Source of the DNA: Candidatus Parvarchaeota archaeon | Lineage (GTDB): Archaea > Nanobdellota > Nanobdellia > JAFCGN01 > DAOVEB01 | Reading direction: 5' to 3' | Assembly (NCBI GenBank): GCA_030669205.1 | Contig: DAOVEB010000006.1 | Span: 1-32,972 of the forward strand | DNA length: 32,972 nucleotides | Shown here: one piece after another, positions 1-7,531 of the stretch | Numbering within the stretch: the stretch's first letter is position 1 | Layout: each line of letters opens with the position of its first letter | Translations under genes and position numbers: made by a program | Notes under the pieces: generated by a model | Seen by the model: only the letters and a program-made list of their open reading frames with translations | What the model was told of the DNA's origin: nothing | Databases searched by the model: none

Positions 1-1
1 A

Positions 2-463
2 ATCGGCGGAGAGATAGGCAACAGTGGATGGGTTCTCAAGTCAGGTGGCGGCGAGTCGCCGGTTTGGACCTTTGCAGGCCCAACAGACCAGGGAATCGCA
101 AAGCTCGACACAGAGTACACAAACAACGCACCAGTTATCCTCGTTGGCGGACCAGGGGCAAACATACTTGTTCAGGGTTTGCAGACCGATGGTAAGGCGC
201 TTGTTGATGAGAACAGCACAGCACTGATACCAGCTGCCAACCACGCCTACATAGAGTTGGTGGAGGACGCGTTTGGAACCTACGACGCACTTATCGTGGC
301 AGGTTACGGCGCAGAGGACACCAGAATGGCGTGCAAGGTCGTTGCTTCGCAGCTTCTGCACAGCACACCTCTGGGCACTTCGTTTGCAGGTACAAGAGTG
401 TACTTGACGACAAGTGGTACAGGCGTGTCGACCATTGGCGACGTGACAGTAGAGACTGCTTAA
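2..463 (+). CDS. S-layer protein, C-terminal part (5' end outside window)
   Basis: The open frame runs in from the left edge and ends at TAA 461-463, giving about 153 residues of a larger surface protein. The segments VILVGGPGANILVQGL and ALIVAGYGAEDTRMACKVV match the C-terminal region typical of the Methanocaldococcus-type archaeal S-layer family (VILVGGPA...N, then AEDTR...A). That family forms the outer paracrystalline layer. No membrane segment is visible in this part. A strong stem-loop with a T-rich tail follows directly, so the transcript probably ends here. Family assignment rests on these motifs alone; the N-terminus is not visible. Confidence 0.8.
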   Translation: MGGEIGNSGWVLKSGGGESPVWTFAGPTDQGIAKLDTEYTNNAPVILVGGPGANILVQGLQTDGKALVDENSTALIPAANHAYIELVEDAFGTYDALIVAGYGAEDTRMACKVVASQLLHSTPLGTSFAGTRVYLTTSGTGVSTIGDVTVETA

Positions 464-476
464 ACCAGCATGCGAA

Positions 477-511
477 AAGGATAAAACCTTATCCTTCTTT
501 TCTTTTATTTT
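477..511 (+). terminator. Stem-loop plus T-rich tract after the S-layer gene
   Basis: AAGGATAA (477-484) pairs perfectly with TTATCCTT (489-496) around the loop AACC, and a T-rich tail follows to 511. It lies 13 nt after the S-layer stop. The GATAAAA in the left arm is also about 28 nt before the next ATG, so the same DNA may hold that gene's TATA box. Confidence 0.7.
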
Positions 512-853
512 ATGAACAAATTAACCTTGGGTGTATTGACAACTTTCATCGTTGTTTTTGGCGGAAGCTACATCGCAATCCAGATGTACCGTGACTACAT
601 ATCTGCTGAGAACGTACAGGAGTACAACCAGACATGCTTCAACTACGGCTTGAATCTGACTGAGATGATGCAGGGGAATTTGACGAGCAACGTTTCTGGC
701 TGCACCTGCAGATTCGGCTCCCATATTGAGCGGTTTACCTGTTTGTGTGATTGCGAACTCAAGGACTTCCCTGTACAGTCGTGTTACATGCTTGATGGCT
801 GTTATGTTTCAGAGGGCAGGTGCTACTGCACTTACTCCGTCTCCTTTGAGTAG
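512..853 (+). CDS. Small cysteine-rich membrane-anchored extracellular protein, unknown family
   Basis: 113 residues. Residues 5-24 form one hydrophobic segment (signal anchor). The remainder is polar with ten cysteines (42, 64, 66, 77, 79, 81, 91, 97, 104, 106), several as CxC pairs, and N-glycosylation sequons (NQT, NLT twice, NVS). This suggests a disulfide-rich or metal-binding domain outside the cell. I do not recognise the family. It begins right after the S-layer terminator and its 3' end overlaps the convergent acetyltransferase gene by 22 bp. No Shine-Dalgarno is seen, and a TATA-like GATAAAA near 480-486 would suit a leaderless transcript. Confidence 0.65.
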   Translation: MNKLTLGVLTTFIVVFGGSYIAIQMYRDYISAENVQEYNQTCFNYGLNLTEMMQGNLTSNVSGCTCRFGSHIERFTCLCDCELKDFPVQSCYMLDGCYVSEGRCYCTYSVSFE

Positions 854-1386
854 AGGGTCCATCTCTTGTTTCTGAGCTGCACTTTGCTGGCCGGCTTGAA
901 ACCCATTTTGACGCTCCATTTTTTGGACGCGGCATTTTCCTCATCTATGAGCAGCGTCACCTTTCCGGAGAACGCGTTAATGGCGAGATTCCACATCTCG
1001 ACTGAAAGTCCCTCTCCCCTGTGCTCCGGCTCAACATAGACAAATATGCCATGGTGGCTGTTGTCTATGAGTTTTGTGAATTTGCGCGACCTTTTGAAGT
1101 TCTGGACTAACCGCAGTTGTGAGCCGTAGAAGCCTAGGACAGCCTTCAAAACCTCACTTGGACCGACAAAACTTCTGATTGCGTCGCTGTGTGCTACCAC
1201 CATTCCACCAACAATTCCTCCATCCTCTGCAACCACCATAACAGCCCCTGCTTCATGCAGGTGTTCCAGCACATCATTGAGAAAACGCATGTTCCCATAG
1301 ATGGAGGTGTTTGGAAGTTTTGACCACAGCGCTGCAAGAGCCTCTAAATCTTTCTTCTCAGCAAACCTTACCTTCAACTGCCACAC
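832..1386 (-). CDS. GNAT-family N-acetyltransferase
   Basis: 184 residues in a GNAT fold. The acetyl-CoA pyrophosphate-binding turn is visible as EPEHRGEGLS (about residues 119-128), with the C-terminal ENAASKKWSVKMGFKP segment (AxxxYxKxGF type) typical of GNAT beta6-alpha4. The substrate is unknown. The GTG start at 1386 lies inside the end of the polysaccharide deacetylase gene (13-nt overlap), so the two are probably translated together. Pairing with a CE4 deacetylase suggests acetylation and deacetylation of a surface sugar, but protein acetylation is equally possible. Confidence 0.75.
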   Translation of the reverse strand: MWQLKVRFAEKKDLEALAALWSKLPNTSIYGNMRFLNDVLEHLHEAGAVMVVAEDGGIVGGMVVAHSDAIRSFVGPSEVLKAVLGFYGSQLRLVQNFKRSRKFTKLIDNSHHGIFVYVEPEHRGEGLSVEMWNLAINAFSGKVTLLIDEENAASKKWSVKMGFKPASKVQLRNKRWTLYSKETE

Positions 1387-2171
1387 CCCGCAACCGAGGC
1401 CATTGTTTCAAAGTTGGTGTCCATTCTTTTCAGATTCCTGATAATTGACCTCAGACGGTCTACAAAAGGTTGACCTGAGTTTATGGAGAACCACCAAGGA
1501 GTTCCTTTTACATGGGGCGCACCGACAAATTCAAATGGGTGCACATTCACGACAAAGACCTCTTTTCTGTAGAATTTTAGAAGGGAGGATATCAGGCCAC
1601 CGTACAGCCTGATGGTCGTTCCTGTTATTGGCAACCCGATGTAGGATGGAAAGACTGTCAGAGGTATCTCCAGGAGTCCATCTATCTTGTATGGGGCTCC
1701 TATCCTTTCAGAGCCTATCCTCAGTTTTTTCTCAACATTTCTTATTGATGGGTGTGGGTAGAAGATGCTTGGGAACACAGAAGAGTCATAAACGAAATTC
1801 TCATCTTTTAGAATCTTTGCTATACCTTTGTGCATTGAATACATAGGAGCCCTGAAGCCCTTCACCTTTCCAAGCACCTTCTTGGACATGCGGACACCCT
1901 TCCTGACCTCGTCATCGCCGAGCAGATAAAGATTCTGGTGTGACTGGAAGTGGGAACCAACCTCATATCCGCGGTCCCGTATCGACTTTACAATGTCTGG
2001 GTATTTCTCAGCAAAGGTACCAAGGACAAAGAAGGTTGCGGGAATGTCAAACCCCTCAAGGAACTTCTTGATTTTTTTCCATGCCTCGACAATATCTATT
2101 TTCTTCTCCACATCTTTCCAGATGACACTGTCGTTGAACTCTTCCATGTCTATGGTCAAGCATACCTTCAT
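1374..2171 (-). CDS. Polysaccharide deacetylase (CE4/NodB-like)
   Basis: 265 residues with the CE4 motifs in order: motif 1 TIDMEEF (D8), motif 2 GSHFQSHQ giving the metal-binding HxxxH pair H74/H78, motif 3 RAPMYS (R107), YDSSVFP (D129) and the late catalytic His in VNVHPFEF (H211). The family removes N-acetyl groups from polysaccharides. No signal peptide is present, so it probably acts in the cytoplasm on a glycan precursor, similar to the EPS-locus DUF3473-type deacetylases. First gene of a two-gene minus-strand operon with the GNAT protein. It is divergent from iorA with only about 36-54 bp between start codons. Confidence 0.82.
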   Translation of the reverse strand: MKVCLTIDMEEFNDSVIWKDVEKKIDIVEAWKKIKKFLEGFDIPATFFVLGTFAEKYPDIVKSIRDRGYEVGSHFQSHQNLYLLGDDEVRKGVRMSKKVLGKVKGFRAPMYSMHKGIAKILKDENFVYDSSVFPSIFYPHPSIRNVEKKLRIGSERIGAPYKIDGLLEIPLTVFPSYIGLPITGTTIRLYGGLISSLLKFYRKEVFVVNVHPFEFVGAPHVKGTPWWFSINSGQPFVDRLRSIIRNLKRMDTNFETMASVAGCGS

Positions 2172-2206
2172 ACTAAAAGAAAAGTTTATCAGAGTAGAAA
2201 AAGTTT

Positions 2207-3817
2207 ATGCTCCCCATGGAGTTTATGCTTGGTAATGAAGCAGCGGCTGCGGCAGCACATGCAGCCGGCATCAGGGTCGCAACTTCATATCCTGGGACAC
2301 CGTCAACTGAGATACTCTCAACCATGATGCGCTATGACACGCTGCACTGCGAGTGGAGTGTGAACGAGAAGGTGGCTCTGGAAGTTGCAGCTGCCTATGC
2401 CATCTCAGGTGTGCCAAGCATGTGTTCAATGAAGAATGTGGGCCTGAATGTGGCGTCAGACGCGCTCATGACACTGGCTTACACCGGCGTCAATGCGCCA
2501 CTCCTCATATTTGTCGTCGATACCCCAAACTGCTTCTCCTCGCAGAATGAACAGGACACTCGGTGGTATGGCCTGGCGGCAAAAGTCCCTGTGTTTGAAC
2601 CAAACTCGGTCGAGGACACGGTCCAATGCACCTACAGAGCATTCAATGCGTCTGAAAAGCTTCAGCTACCCGTCCTAATACGACTCACAACCAGGATAGC
2701 CCATGGTGGTGGCGGGGTTGACATAAAAGCAAAAAAGACAGGAATACCAAAACAGGTTTTTGTCAGGGATGGTTCACGCTATGTTATGGTCCCCAAGAAT
2801 GCTTTGGTGAGGCACAAGGTCCTATGTGAAAGATACGACGAGTCCCGCAACCATATAGACATCATTGTTGAGGGAACCGGGGAGAATGTGGCAGTTGCAA
2901 CCGGCATATGTGCTTCAGCTGTCCGAGACACGGGCTGGGCCAAATTGGTTGAGGTGAAGGGGGTTCCATTTGACGAATCGAAGCTGTCTAGGGCGCTTCG
3001 GGGCGCTGGGAAGGTCTTTGTCTTTGAACAGGGCTCCCCTATAATTGAGGACACCGTCCTGCGTCTGACAGACGCGGATGTCATTGGCAGGCGCTCCGGT
3101 CATGTCAGGTGCTACGGCGAGCTGGGGTTGTCCCATATAAGGAGGATTCTCGCTGGAAAACCCATCAGGGACGAAAAGAGAATCAAGCAGAGGCCGCCAT
3201 TGATGTGTGCTGGATGCCCCCACCTCGCAACGTTCTTCTGGCTCAAAGATGTTGACAAGGTGTTTGCGGGTGACATAGGCTGCTATGGTCTTGGATACAA
3301 CTACGGCTGCATCGACACCTGCGTCTGCATGGGTTCGAGCATTGGCCTTGGCCAGGCACTTGAGAACTCTGTTGTGATAATCGGCGACTCGACATTCTTC
3401 CATTCAGGTATACCCGGGCTGATAAATGCGGTGAACCAGGGCCGCGACCTGTGCGTTGTCATAATGGACAACTCAACAACAGCCATGACAGGCAACCAGC
3501 CAGTTCCGAAGGTTTCTATAGAGGCGATTGCAGAGGCCTGCGGCGCCAAGGCATGCACAATCAACCCCTACTCAAAGAGGTCAAAGGCTGTTCTGGACAG
3601 GGCGCTCAGTTCCAGCGGCGTGAACGTTGTGGTCTCAAAAGCTCCATGCAGAAGGGACGTGAAAGCCGGTAGAAAATATAAAATAACAGATTCCTGTACT
3701 GACTGTGGTCTCTGCATGGAAATCCATTGCCCTGCCATAGAGAAAGGCAGGATAAACGATATGTGCGTGGGCTGCGGTTTCTGCGCGCATATATGCCCAG
3801 CAGGTGCAATAAAATGA
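2207..3817 (+). CDS. iorA: Indolepyruvate:ferredoxin oxidoreductase, alpha subunit
   Basis: Oxidatively decarboxylates aryl 2-oxo acids from aromatic amino acids to acyl-CoA, reducing ferredoxin; works as a complex with IorB. Visible motifs: N-terminal MLGNEAAAAAAHAAG and TSYPGTPSTEI, the MCAGCPH segment of the TPP domain, GDIGCYG, and the TPP/Mg site GDSTFFHSG...MDNSTTAMTG. The C-terminal ferredoxin domain has CTDCGLCMEIHCP and CVGCGFCAHICP for two 4Fe-4S clusters. At 536 aa it is shorter than the roughly 600-650 aa usual for the family, but no key motif is missing. Start is uncertain: ATGs at 2207, 2216 and 2225, of which 2225 (MLGNEA) fits homologues best. It overlaps iorB by ATGA. Confidence 0.92.
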   Translation: MLPMEFMLGNEAAAAAAHAAGIRVATSYPGTPSTEILSTMMRYDTLHCEWSVNEKVALEVAAAYAISGVPSMCSMKNVGLNVASDALMTLAYTGVNAPLLIFVVDTPNCFSSQNEQDTRWYGLAAKVPVFEPNSVEDTVQCTYRAFNASEKLQLPVLIRLTTRIAHGGGGVDIKAKKTGIPKQVFVRDGSRYVMVPKNALVRHKVLCERYDESRNHIDIIVEGTGENVAVATGICASAVRDTGWAKLVEVKGVPFDESKLSRALRGAGKVFVFEQGSPIIEDTVLRLTDADVIGRRSGHVRCYGELGLSHIRRILAGKPIRDEKRIKQRPPLMCAGCPHLATFFWLKDVDKVFAGDIGCYGLGYNYGCIDTCVCMGSSIGLGQALENSVVIIGDSTFFHSGIPGLINAVNQGRDLCVVIMDNSTTAMTGNQPVPKVSIEAIAEACGAKACTINPYSKRSKAVLDRALSSSGVNVVVSKAPCRRDVKAGRKYKITDSCTDCGLCMEIHCPAIEKGRINDMCVGCGFCAHICPAGAIK

Positions 3818-4263
3818 GAATTCTGATATGTGGTGTTGGCGGCCAGGGTGTTGTCCTGCTCACACGCATGCTCTGTGAGACAGCTATCCGCTCCGGCAAG
3901 CGCTGTCTCTCGTCCGAGACGCATAGGATGTCGCGTATGCTCGGCTCAGTTAACACAACTGTGAAGATAGGGGACTACCATTCGCCTGAGGTGGACGATG
4001 TCGACTTGCTTGTTGGCCTTGACCCAGGTGAGACGCGCAACTACCTCCATCTCGCAAAGGGTGAAATTTTGACCTTCGGCAGGGTTCCTGGAGCCAAAAC
4101 ACTCAGATGTGACCTATTATCACCAAACATCTTCGTGCTCGGCGTCCTTTGCAGGACACTATTCCTTCCCCCTGAAACTGCAAGGCAGACCATAAGGGAG
4201 TTTGGCAGAAGGGTCGATGATAACATCAAGTCATTTGACGCGGGTTATGTCTATGAACCGTGA
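3814..4263 (+). CDS. iorB: Indolepyruvate:ferredoxin oxidoreductase, beta subunit
   Basis: 149 residues starting MRILICGVGGQGVV, the glycine-rich opening of the gamma-type 2-oxoacid oxidoreductase domain. It continues with SSETHRMSRMLGSVNTTVKIG and ends ...IKSFDAGYVYEP, the usual IorB C-terminus. Partner of IorA in the alpha2beta2 enzyme. The ATG overlaps the iorA TGA (ATGA) and has AGGTG about 8 nt upstream, so translation is coupled. It is about 40-60 residues shorter than common IorB proteins, the loss being in the middle. A longer in-frame extension upstream runs over iorA and is not believed. Confidence 0.88.
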   Translation: MRILICGVGGQGVVLLTRMLCETAIRSGKRCLSSETHRMSRMLGSVNTTVKIGDYHSPEVDDVDLLVGLDPGETRNYLHLAKGEILTFGRVPGAKTLRCDLLSPNIFVLGVLCRTLFLPPETARQTIREFGRRVDDNIKSFDAGYVYEP

Positions 4264-5578
4264 ACATCTATTGTTCCTCTTCGTATTCATGTCTTTTCTA
4301 CTCCCACAAGTCTTGAGAGTCGGCTTAGGGAACCAAAACATAATAGGTTATCCGACGTACAGACTTGCCAGGGTCTCCGACCTCTTCGTTCACGGCTCCT
4401 TTTATGATCCCCTTTCATACCAGGGTTCCTTCCCCATATACCCCCCTGGCTATTTCTTTGTGCTTGGAACAATGTCCGTGGCGTTGCAGACCAGCGTCTA
4501 CCTTGCAGCAGCACTCCTTGGTCCGCTCATGGGCGCGCTTTCCTCTGTTTTCATCAGCAAACTCTTCAACAGGAGGGCGACCCTCCTCTTTGTTCTCACA
4601 CCAATTACAATGTATCTGTTCTCGCATGCCGGAAGCAGAACAATACCCTTCCTCTTCGGGCTGATTGCACTGTACTTCCACAGGAGGTCCAGAACAAAAC
4701 TTTCGTTGTTTTTCATATTTCTCTCTTCCTTGTCCCATCCAGAGGTTGCAGCTGTCTTTCTTCTGTTGCTAGCTTTTGAGGGGCTGGGAAACCTGAAGCG
4801 CTCGCTTGCTTTTGCAGCAGCTGTATCGTTGCCTTACATGACCATTGTTCTGCTCTTCGGCCTCCCAGCGCAAAACTCGCTCCATGTCGACTATTCACTT
4901 CCAGGGAGGGCATCCCTGCACCCCTCAACACTGGATGAACTCGTGTCATTTTTCAACAATCCATATGCAGCGATTTCCCTACCCTTGCTCCTGCTCGCAC
5001 TCTATTCGTTCAGGGACTTTGACAAGAAATATCTGCTTTTCCTGCTCACAGTTCTCGGCATGTCGCTCATCTTCCAGAGATTCCGCATATACCTCGGTCT
5101 GGCCGTCGCGCTCTTCGCAGCAACCACATCTGCGAAACTCGGGGCACGGACCTTTCTCATTGCCCTTCTCTTTATGGTGCCTTACATGGTGGAGGAGATG
5201 TTATGGATGTCATCCATAGGTCCAAGCCAGTGCTTTGTCTCGCTTATGCCAGACTCTGGAACTTGGGAAGAGACAGTAATATCTAACTGGGCCTTCGGCC
5301 ACTGGATAGAGAGCCTTGCAGACAAGAAGACCTTTATGGACGGTTCTGCAGAGTATGTTCCGGACGCAAACAGGCGGTTTGCAGAGTTTATGGCAATCTA
5401 CACCTATGGAAACGCGACATCACTCAGACTGCTCGAGTCCAACTCAATAGATTATCTGCTCCTCCTGCAATCGGACTATGGTTATTTCGCCGCCAAGGGA
5501 CTCTCAGTTGCAGTTGAAAACCTCGGTCTGGAAGTGCTCAAAAACAAGACCTGTGGCGTGCTCTATAGCACAGATTAG
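4253..5578 (+). CDS. Polytopic membrane protein, GT-C glycosyltransferase-like
   Basis: 441 residues with about ten hydrophobic segments and a hydrophilic C-terminal domain of about 110 residues. After the first helix comes YRLARVSDLFVHGSFYDPLSYQGSFPIYPPGY. Its D-rich loop and DPLSY...YPPGY pattern resemble the first external loop of oligosaccharyltransferase/AglB and PMT-type GT-C enzymes, which use lipid-linked sugars. No WWDYG-type motif is seen in the C-terminal part, so it is not a canonical AglB. ATG 4253 is chosen (4247 is also possible); it overlaps iorB by 11 nt. Its stop overlaps the convergent thioredoxin-like gene by 4 bp. Confidence 0.65.
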   Translation: MNREHLLFLFVFMSFLLPQVLRVGLGNQNIIGYPTYRLARVSDLFVHGSFYDPLSYQGSFPIYPPGYFFVLGTMSVALQTSVYLAAALLGPLMGALSSVFISKLFNRRATLLFVLTPITMYLFSHAGSRTIPFLFGLIALYFHRRSRTKLSLFFIFLSSLSHPEVAAVFLLLLAFEGLGNLKRSLAFAAAVSLPYMTIVLLFGLPAQNSLHVDYSLPGRASLHPSTLDELVSFFNNPYAAISLPLLLLALYSFRDFDKKYLLFLLTVLGMSLIFQRFRIYLGLAVALFAATTSAKLGARTFLIALLFMVPYMVEEMLWMSSIGPSQCFVSLMPDSGTWEETVISNWAFGHWIESLADKKTFMDGSAEYVPDANRRFAEFMAIYTYGNATSLRLLESNSIDYLLLLQSDYGYFAAKGLSVAVENLGLEVLKNKTCGVLYSTD

Positions 5579-6252
5579 CAGATGTCTAGGTTGTTCTCGT
5601 ACTTCTCGCAGAGGAGTTGTGTGAGCGTCTCCCTGTTCTGCAAACCCTCAAACATAGTTGAACCGTCAATTACTATGCTTGGTGTTGTGTCTATATCAAA
5701 GATGTTTCTGATGGTAGACATTATCGTCAGGTTCTCAAAGGCGTCAACAGGAAATATGTAAAGTTCGTCTACTTTGGATTGGAGGTAGTCTAGCACGGTT
5801 CCCTGGTCACCACACTCATCACAGTCTCTAATCGAGTAAAAGTAAAGTACAGTTGTCAGGTTCGAATTACAATTTTTTTTGAATCTCTCTGTTAAAATCC
5901 AGTACTTCAGCCTTATCAACATGAAGTCTTTCTTCATTGATATGTATGCTGAGTTGTCCATCTGCTCGTTTTTCTCAAGTGAAACTATTCTTCCACCCAC
6001 CTCGTCTGCAAGTTCACTTATCGAATCAAGCTGGTTCTGTAGATATGGACATGAGCTGTTTTCAAGCGTAAACGTGAGCAGGAAACCAAGTTCAACTGCT
6101 TCTATGTTCTCCTTAAGTGAGGATATATCCCCGTCCAGGTACTCCACCCTGATACGCGTCATACTCATCCCAATTATAATGCCTATGCAGAACAGCGTGG
6201 TTGTCAGCAGGAACGTCGTCACGTGAGTGTTTTTTATATCCTTTTCTCCCAT
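5575..6252 (-). CDS. Membrane-anchored thioredoxin-fold protein
   Basis: 225 residues. A single N-terminal membrane helix (about 12-30) is followed by a helical, partly coiled-coil region (40-120). A thioredoxin-like domain (about 133-215) has the redox motif RDCDECGD (C144-x2-C147) and the cis-proline loop TTPSIVIDG (P191). With the domain outside the membrane it would act as a thiol oxidoreductase. Additional cysteines are at 68, 128, 215 and 225. The ATG has a GGGGGAG Shine-Dalgarno about 5 nt upstream and overlaps the end of the GT2 gene by 19 nt, so the two are co-transcribed. Target unknown. Confidence 0.72.
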   Translation of the reverse strand: MGEKDIKNTHVTTFLLTTTLFCIGIIIGMSMTRIRVEYLDGDISSLKENIEAVELGFLLTFTLENSSCPYLQNQLDSISELADEVGGRIVSLEKNEQMDNSAYISMKKDFMLIRLKYWILTERFKKNCNSNLTTVLYFYSIRDCDECGDQGTVLDYLQSKVDELYIFPVDAFENLTIMSTIRNIFDIDTTPSIVIDGSTMFEGLQNRETLTQLLCEKYENNLDIC

Positions 6253-7478
6253 TTTCTCCCCCCACCTTTCACCAGCCAGACACCTATTGCAGCCACCCAG
6301 AACAGTGACATCATGGCTGTGTAAAACATAGCGTAAGGTATAGTATAAAATACAGCCTTTTTATTTTCTTCGCTTGATAGTGACATCGAGTGCAGGGTGA
6401 CCACTACTGTCACTATGAAAAGCGCGGCAAACATCCATGTAAAGAGCGTCACTATTGATGTTGAGAAGAGAATGTCGAATTCTAATATATCCTTCAAGAG
6501 GTATGACCAGTCAAAGTTCACCAGCAAGGTATTCCTTACAAATCTCACAAAGCTGTTCACTGTGTCGCTGTACATCATATATGTCAGGAAAAGGAGCAAC
6601 GGCACCCATATGACGCTCAGAGGAAGAACAAACATACCGAGGTTCCCAAGCTTCTTGTTGAAGAACATATGCTTGAACTTTTTTACGTTGTGCAACAGGC
6701 CCACGTTCCATCTCAACCTCTGGTGGAACAGTTCCTTGAACTTATTTGCTGGACGAGTATATGTTACAGCGTTTATGGAAGCTGCAATACTATAGCCAGC
6801 GTCTACGATTTTGAGCGATATTTCAAGGTCCTCTGTGAGGTTTTTTTCGTCAAATTCACCGACTTCTTCGAGCAGGGATTTGCGGAAAAGTGTCCCAACC
6901 CCATGCGTCAGGTACAGGCTGTCAATCTCACTCATAACCTTTCTCATGAACATTGAGAGTATGTACTCTATCCACTGTATCTTTTCAATGATGTTCTTTG
7001 AACTTGATACGCGGGCAATGGGCATGACAGCTCCAACCTTTGGGTCATCAAAGTATCCAACCATGTTCCTGAACGCGTCCTTTGTGAAGTAGGAATCAGC
7101 GTCAAGTACAGAGATGATTTCTCCAGTTGCTCTTTTCAAACCTACATTGAGGGAGTTCGCCTTGCCGGTGTGGGATTTGTCAATCAGCTTCACACCCTCA
7201 ATTTTTTTGCAGACAGACATTGTATCATCAGTGCTGCCGTCGTTTATCACCACTATCTCAACCTTTGGGTAATCGAGTTCTTTGCAGGAGGAGATGGCCT
7301 TCTCTACATTATTGCAGTCGTTGTATACAGGTATGAGAACAGAGATTTTTGGGAATCTGGTAGGCTTGGGGTCCTTTTTTATCCGCTCCCTGTTCTTTAA
7401 GAATGCCACGAGCCAGTACAGTGTTACATATAGGATTGCAAAGTAGAGTCCAAGGAAGAGTCCTAGTGTGAGGTTCAT
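6234..7478 (-). CDS. Processive family 2 glycosyltransferase, membrane bound
   Basis: 414 residues: an N-terminal membrane helix (4-26), a GT2 domain, then three or four C-terminal helices. The motifs of processive beta-glycosyltransferases (cellulose/hyaluronan/chitin synthase type) are all present: NDGST (79-83), DAD (126-128), TED (215-217, catalytic base) and QRLRW (253-257). It should polymerise and export a polysaccharide from a nucleotide sugar. It appears leaderless: a palindromic ATTTATAAAT box centred 27 nt upstream is shared with the divergent GT-C gene. The downstream membrane thioredoxin overlaps it. Confidence 0.88.
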   Translation of the reverse strand: MNLTLGLFLGLYFAILYVTLYWLVAFLKNRERIKKDPKPTRFPKISVLIPVYNDCNNVEKAISSCKELDYPKVEIVVINDGSTDDTMSVCKKIEGVKLIDKSHTGKANSLNVGLKRATGEIISVLDADSYFTKDAFRNMVGYFDDPKVGAVMPIARVSSSKNIIEKIQWIEYILSMFMRKVMSEIDSLYLTHGVGTLFRKSLLEEVGEFDEKNLTEDLEISLKIVDAGYSIAASINAVTYTRPANKFKELFHQRLRWNVGLLHNVKKFKHMFFNKKLGNLGMFVLPLSVIWVPLLLFLTYMMYSDTVNSFVRFVRNTLLVNFDWSYLLKDILEFDILFSTSIVTLFTWMFAALFIVTVVVTLHSMSLSSEENKKAVFYTIPYAMFYTAMMSLFWVAAIGVWLVKGGGRKWEKRI

Positions 7479-7500
7479 CTATAATGATACTTTTCAAGCC

Positions 7501-7510
7501 ATTTATAAAT
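7501..7510. promoter_or_regulatory. Shared palindromic TATA-like box for divergent genes
   Basis: ATTTATAAAT is a perfect palindrome. Its centre is 27.5 nt from the minus-strand ATG at 7478 and 26.5 nt from the plus-strand ATG at 7532, the usual archaeal TATA-to-TSS distance on both sides. Both genes would therefore be leaderless and driven by one box. Confidence 0.65.
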
Positions 7511-7531
7511 ATGGATATTTTGAGAGACGGC

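Noticed and set aside
2172-2224. A sixth shared mirror promoter between the deacetylase and iorA
   Set aside because: Start spacing is 54 nt if iorA begins at 2225, but the A/T boxes (2181-2190 and 2198-2207) are not centred and the iorA start is ambiguous.
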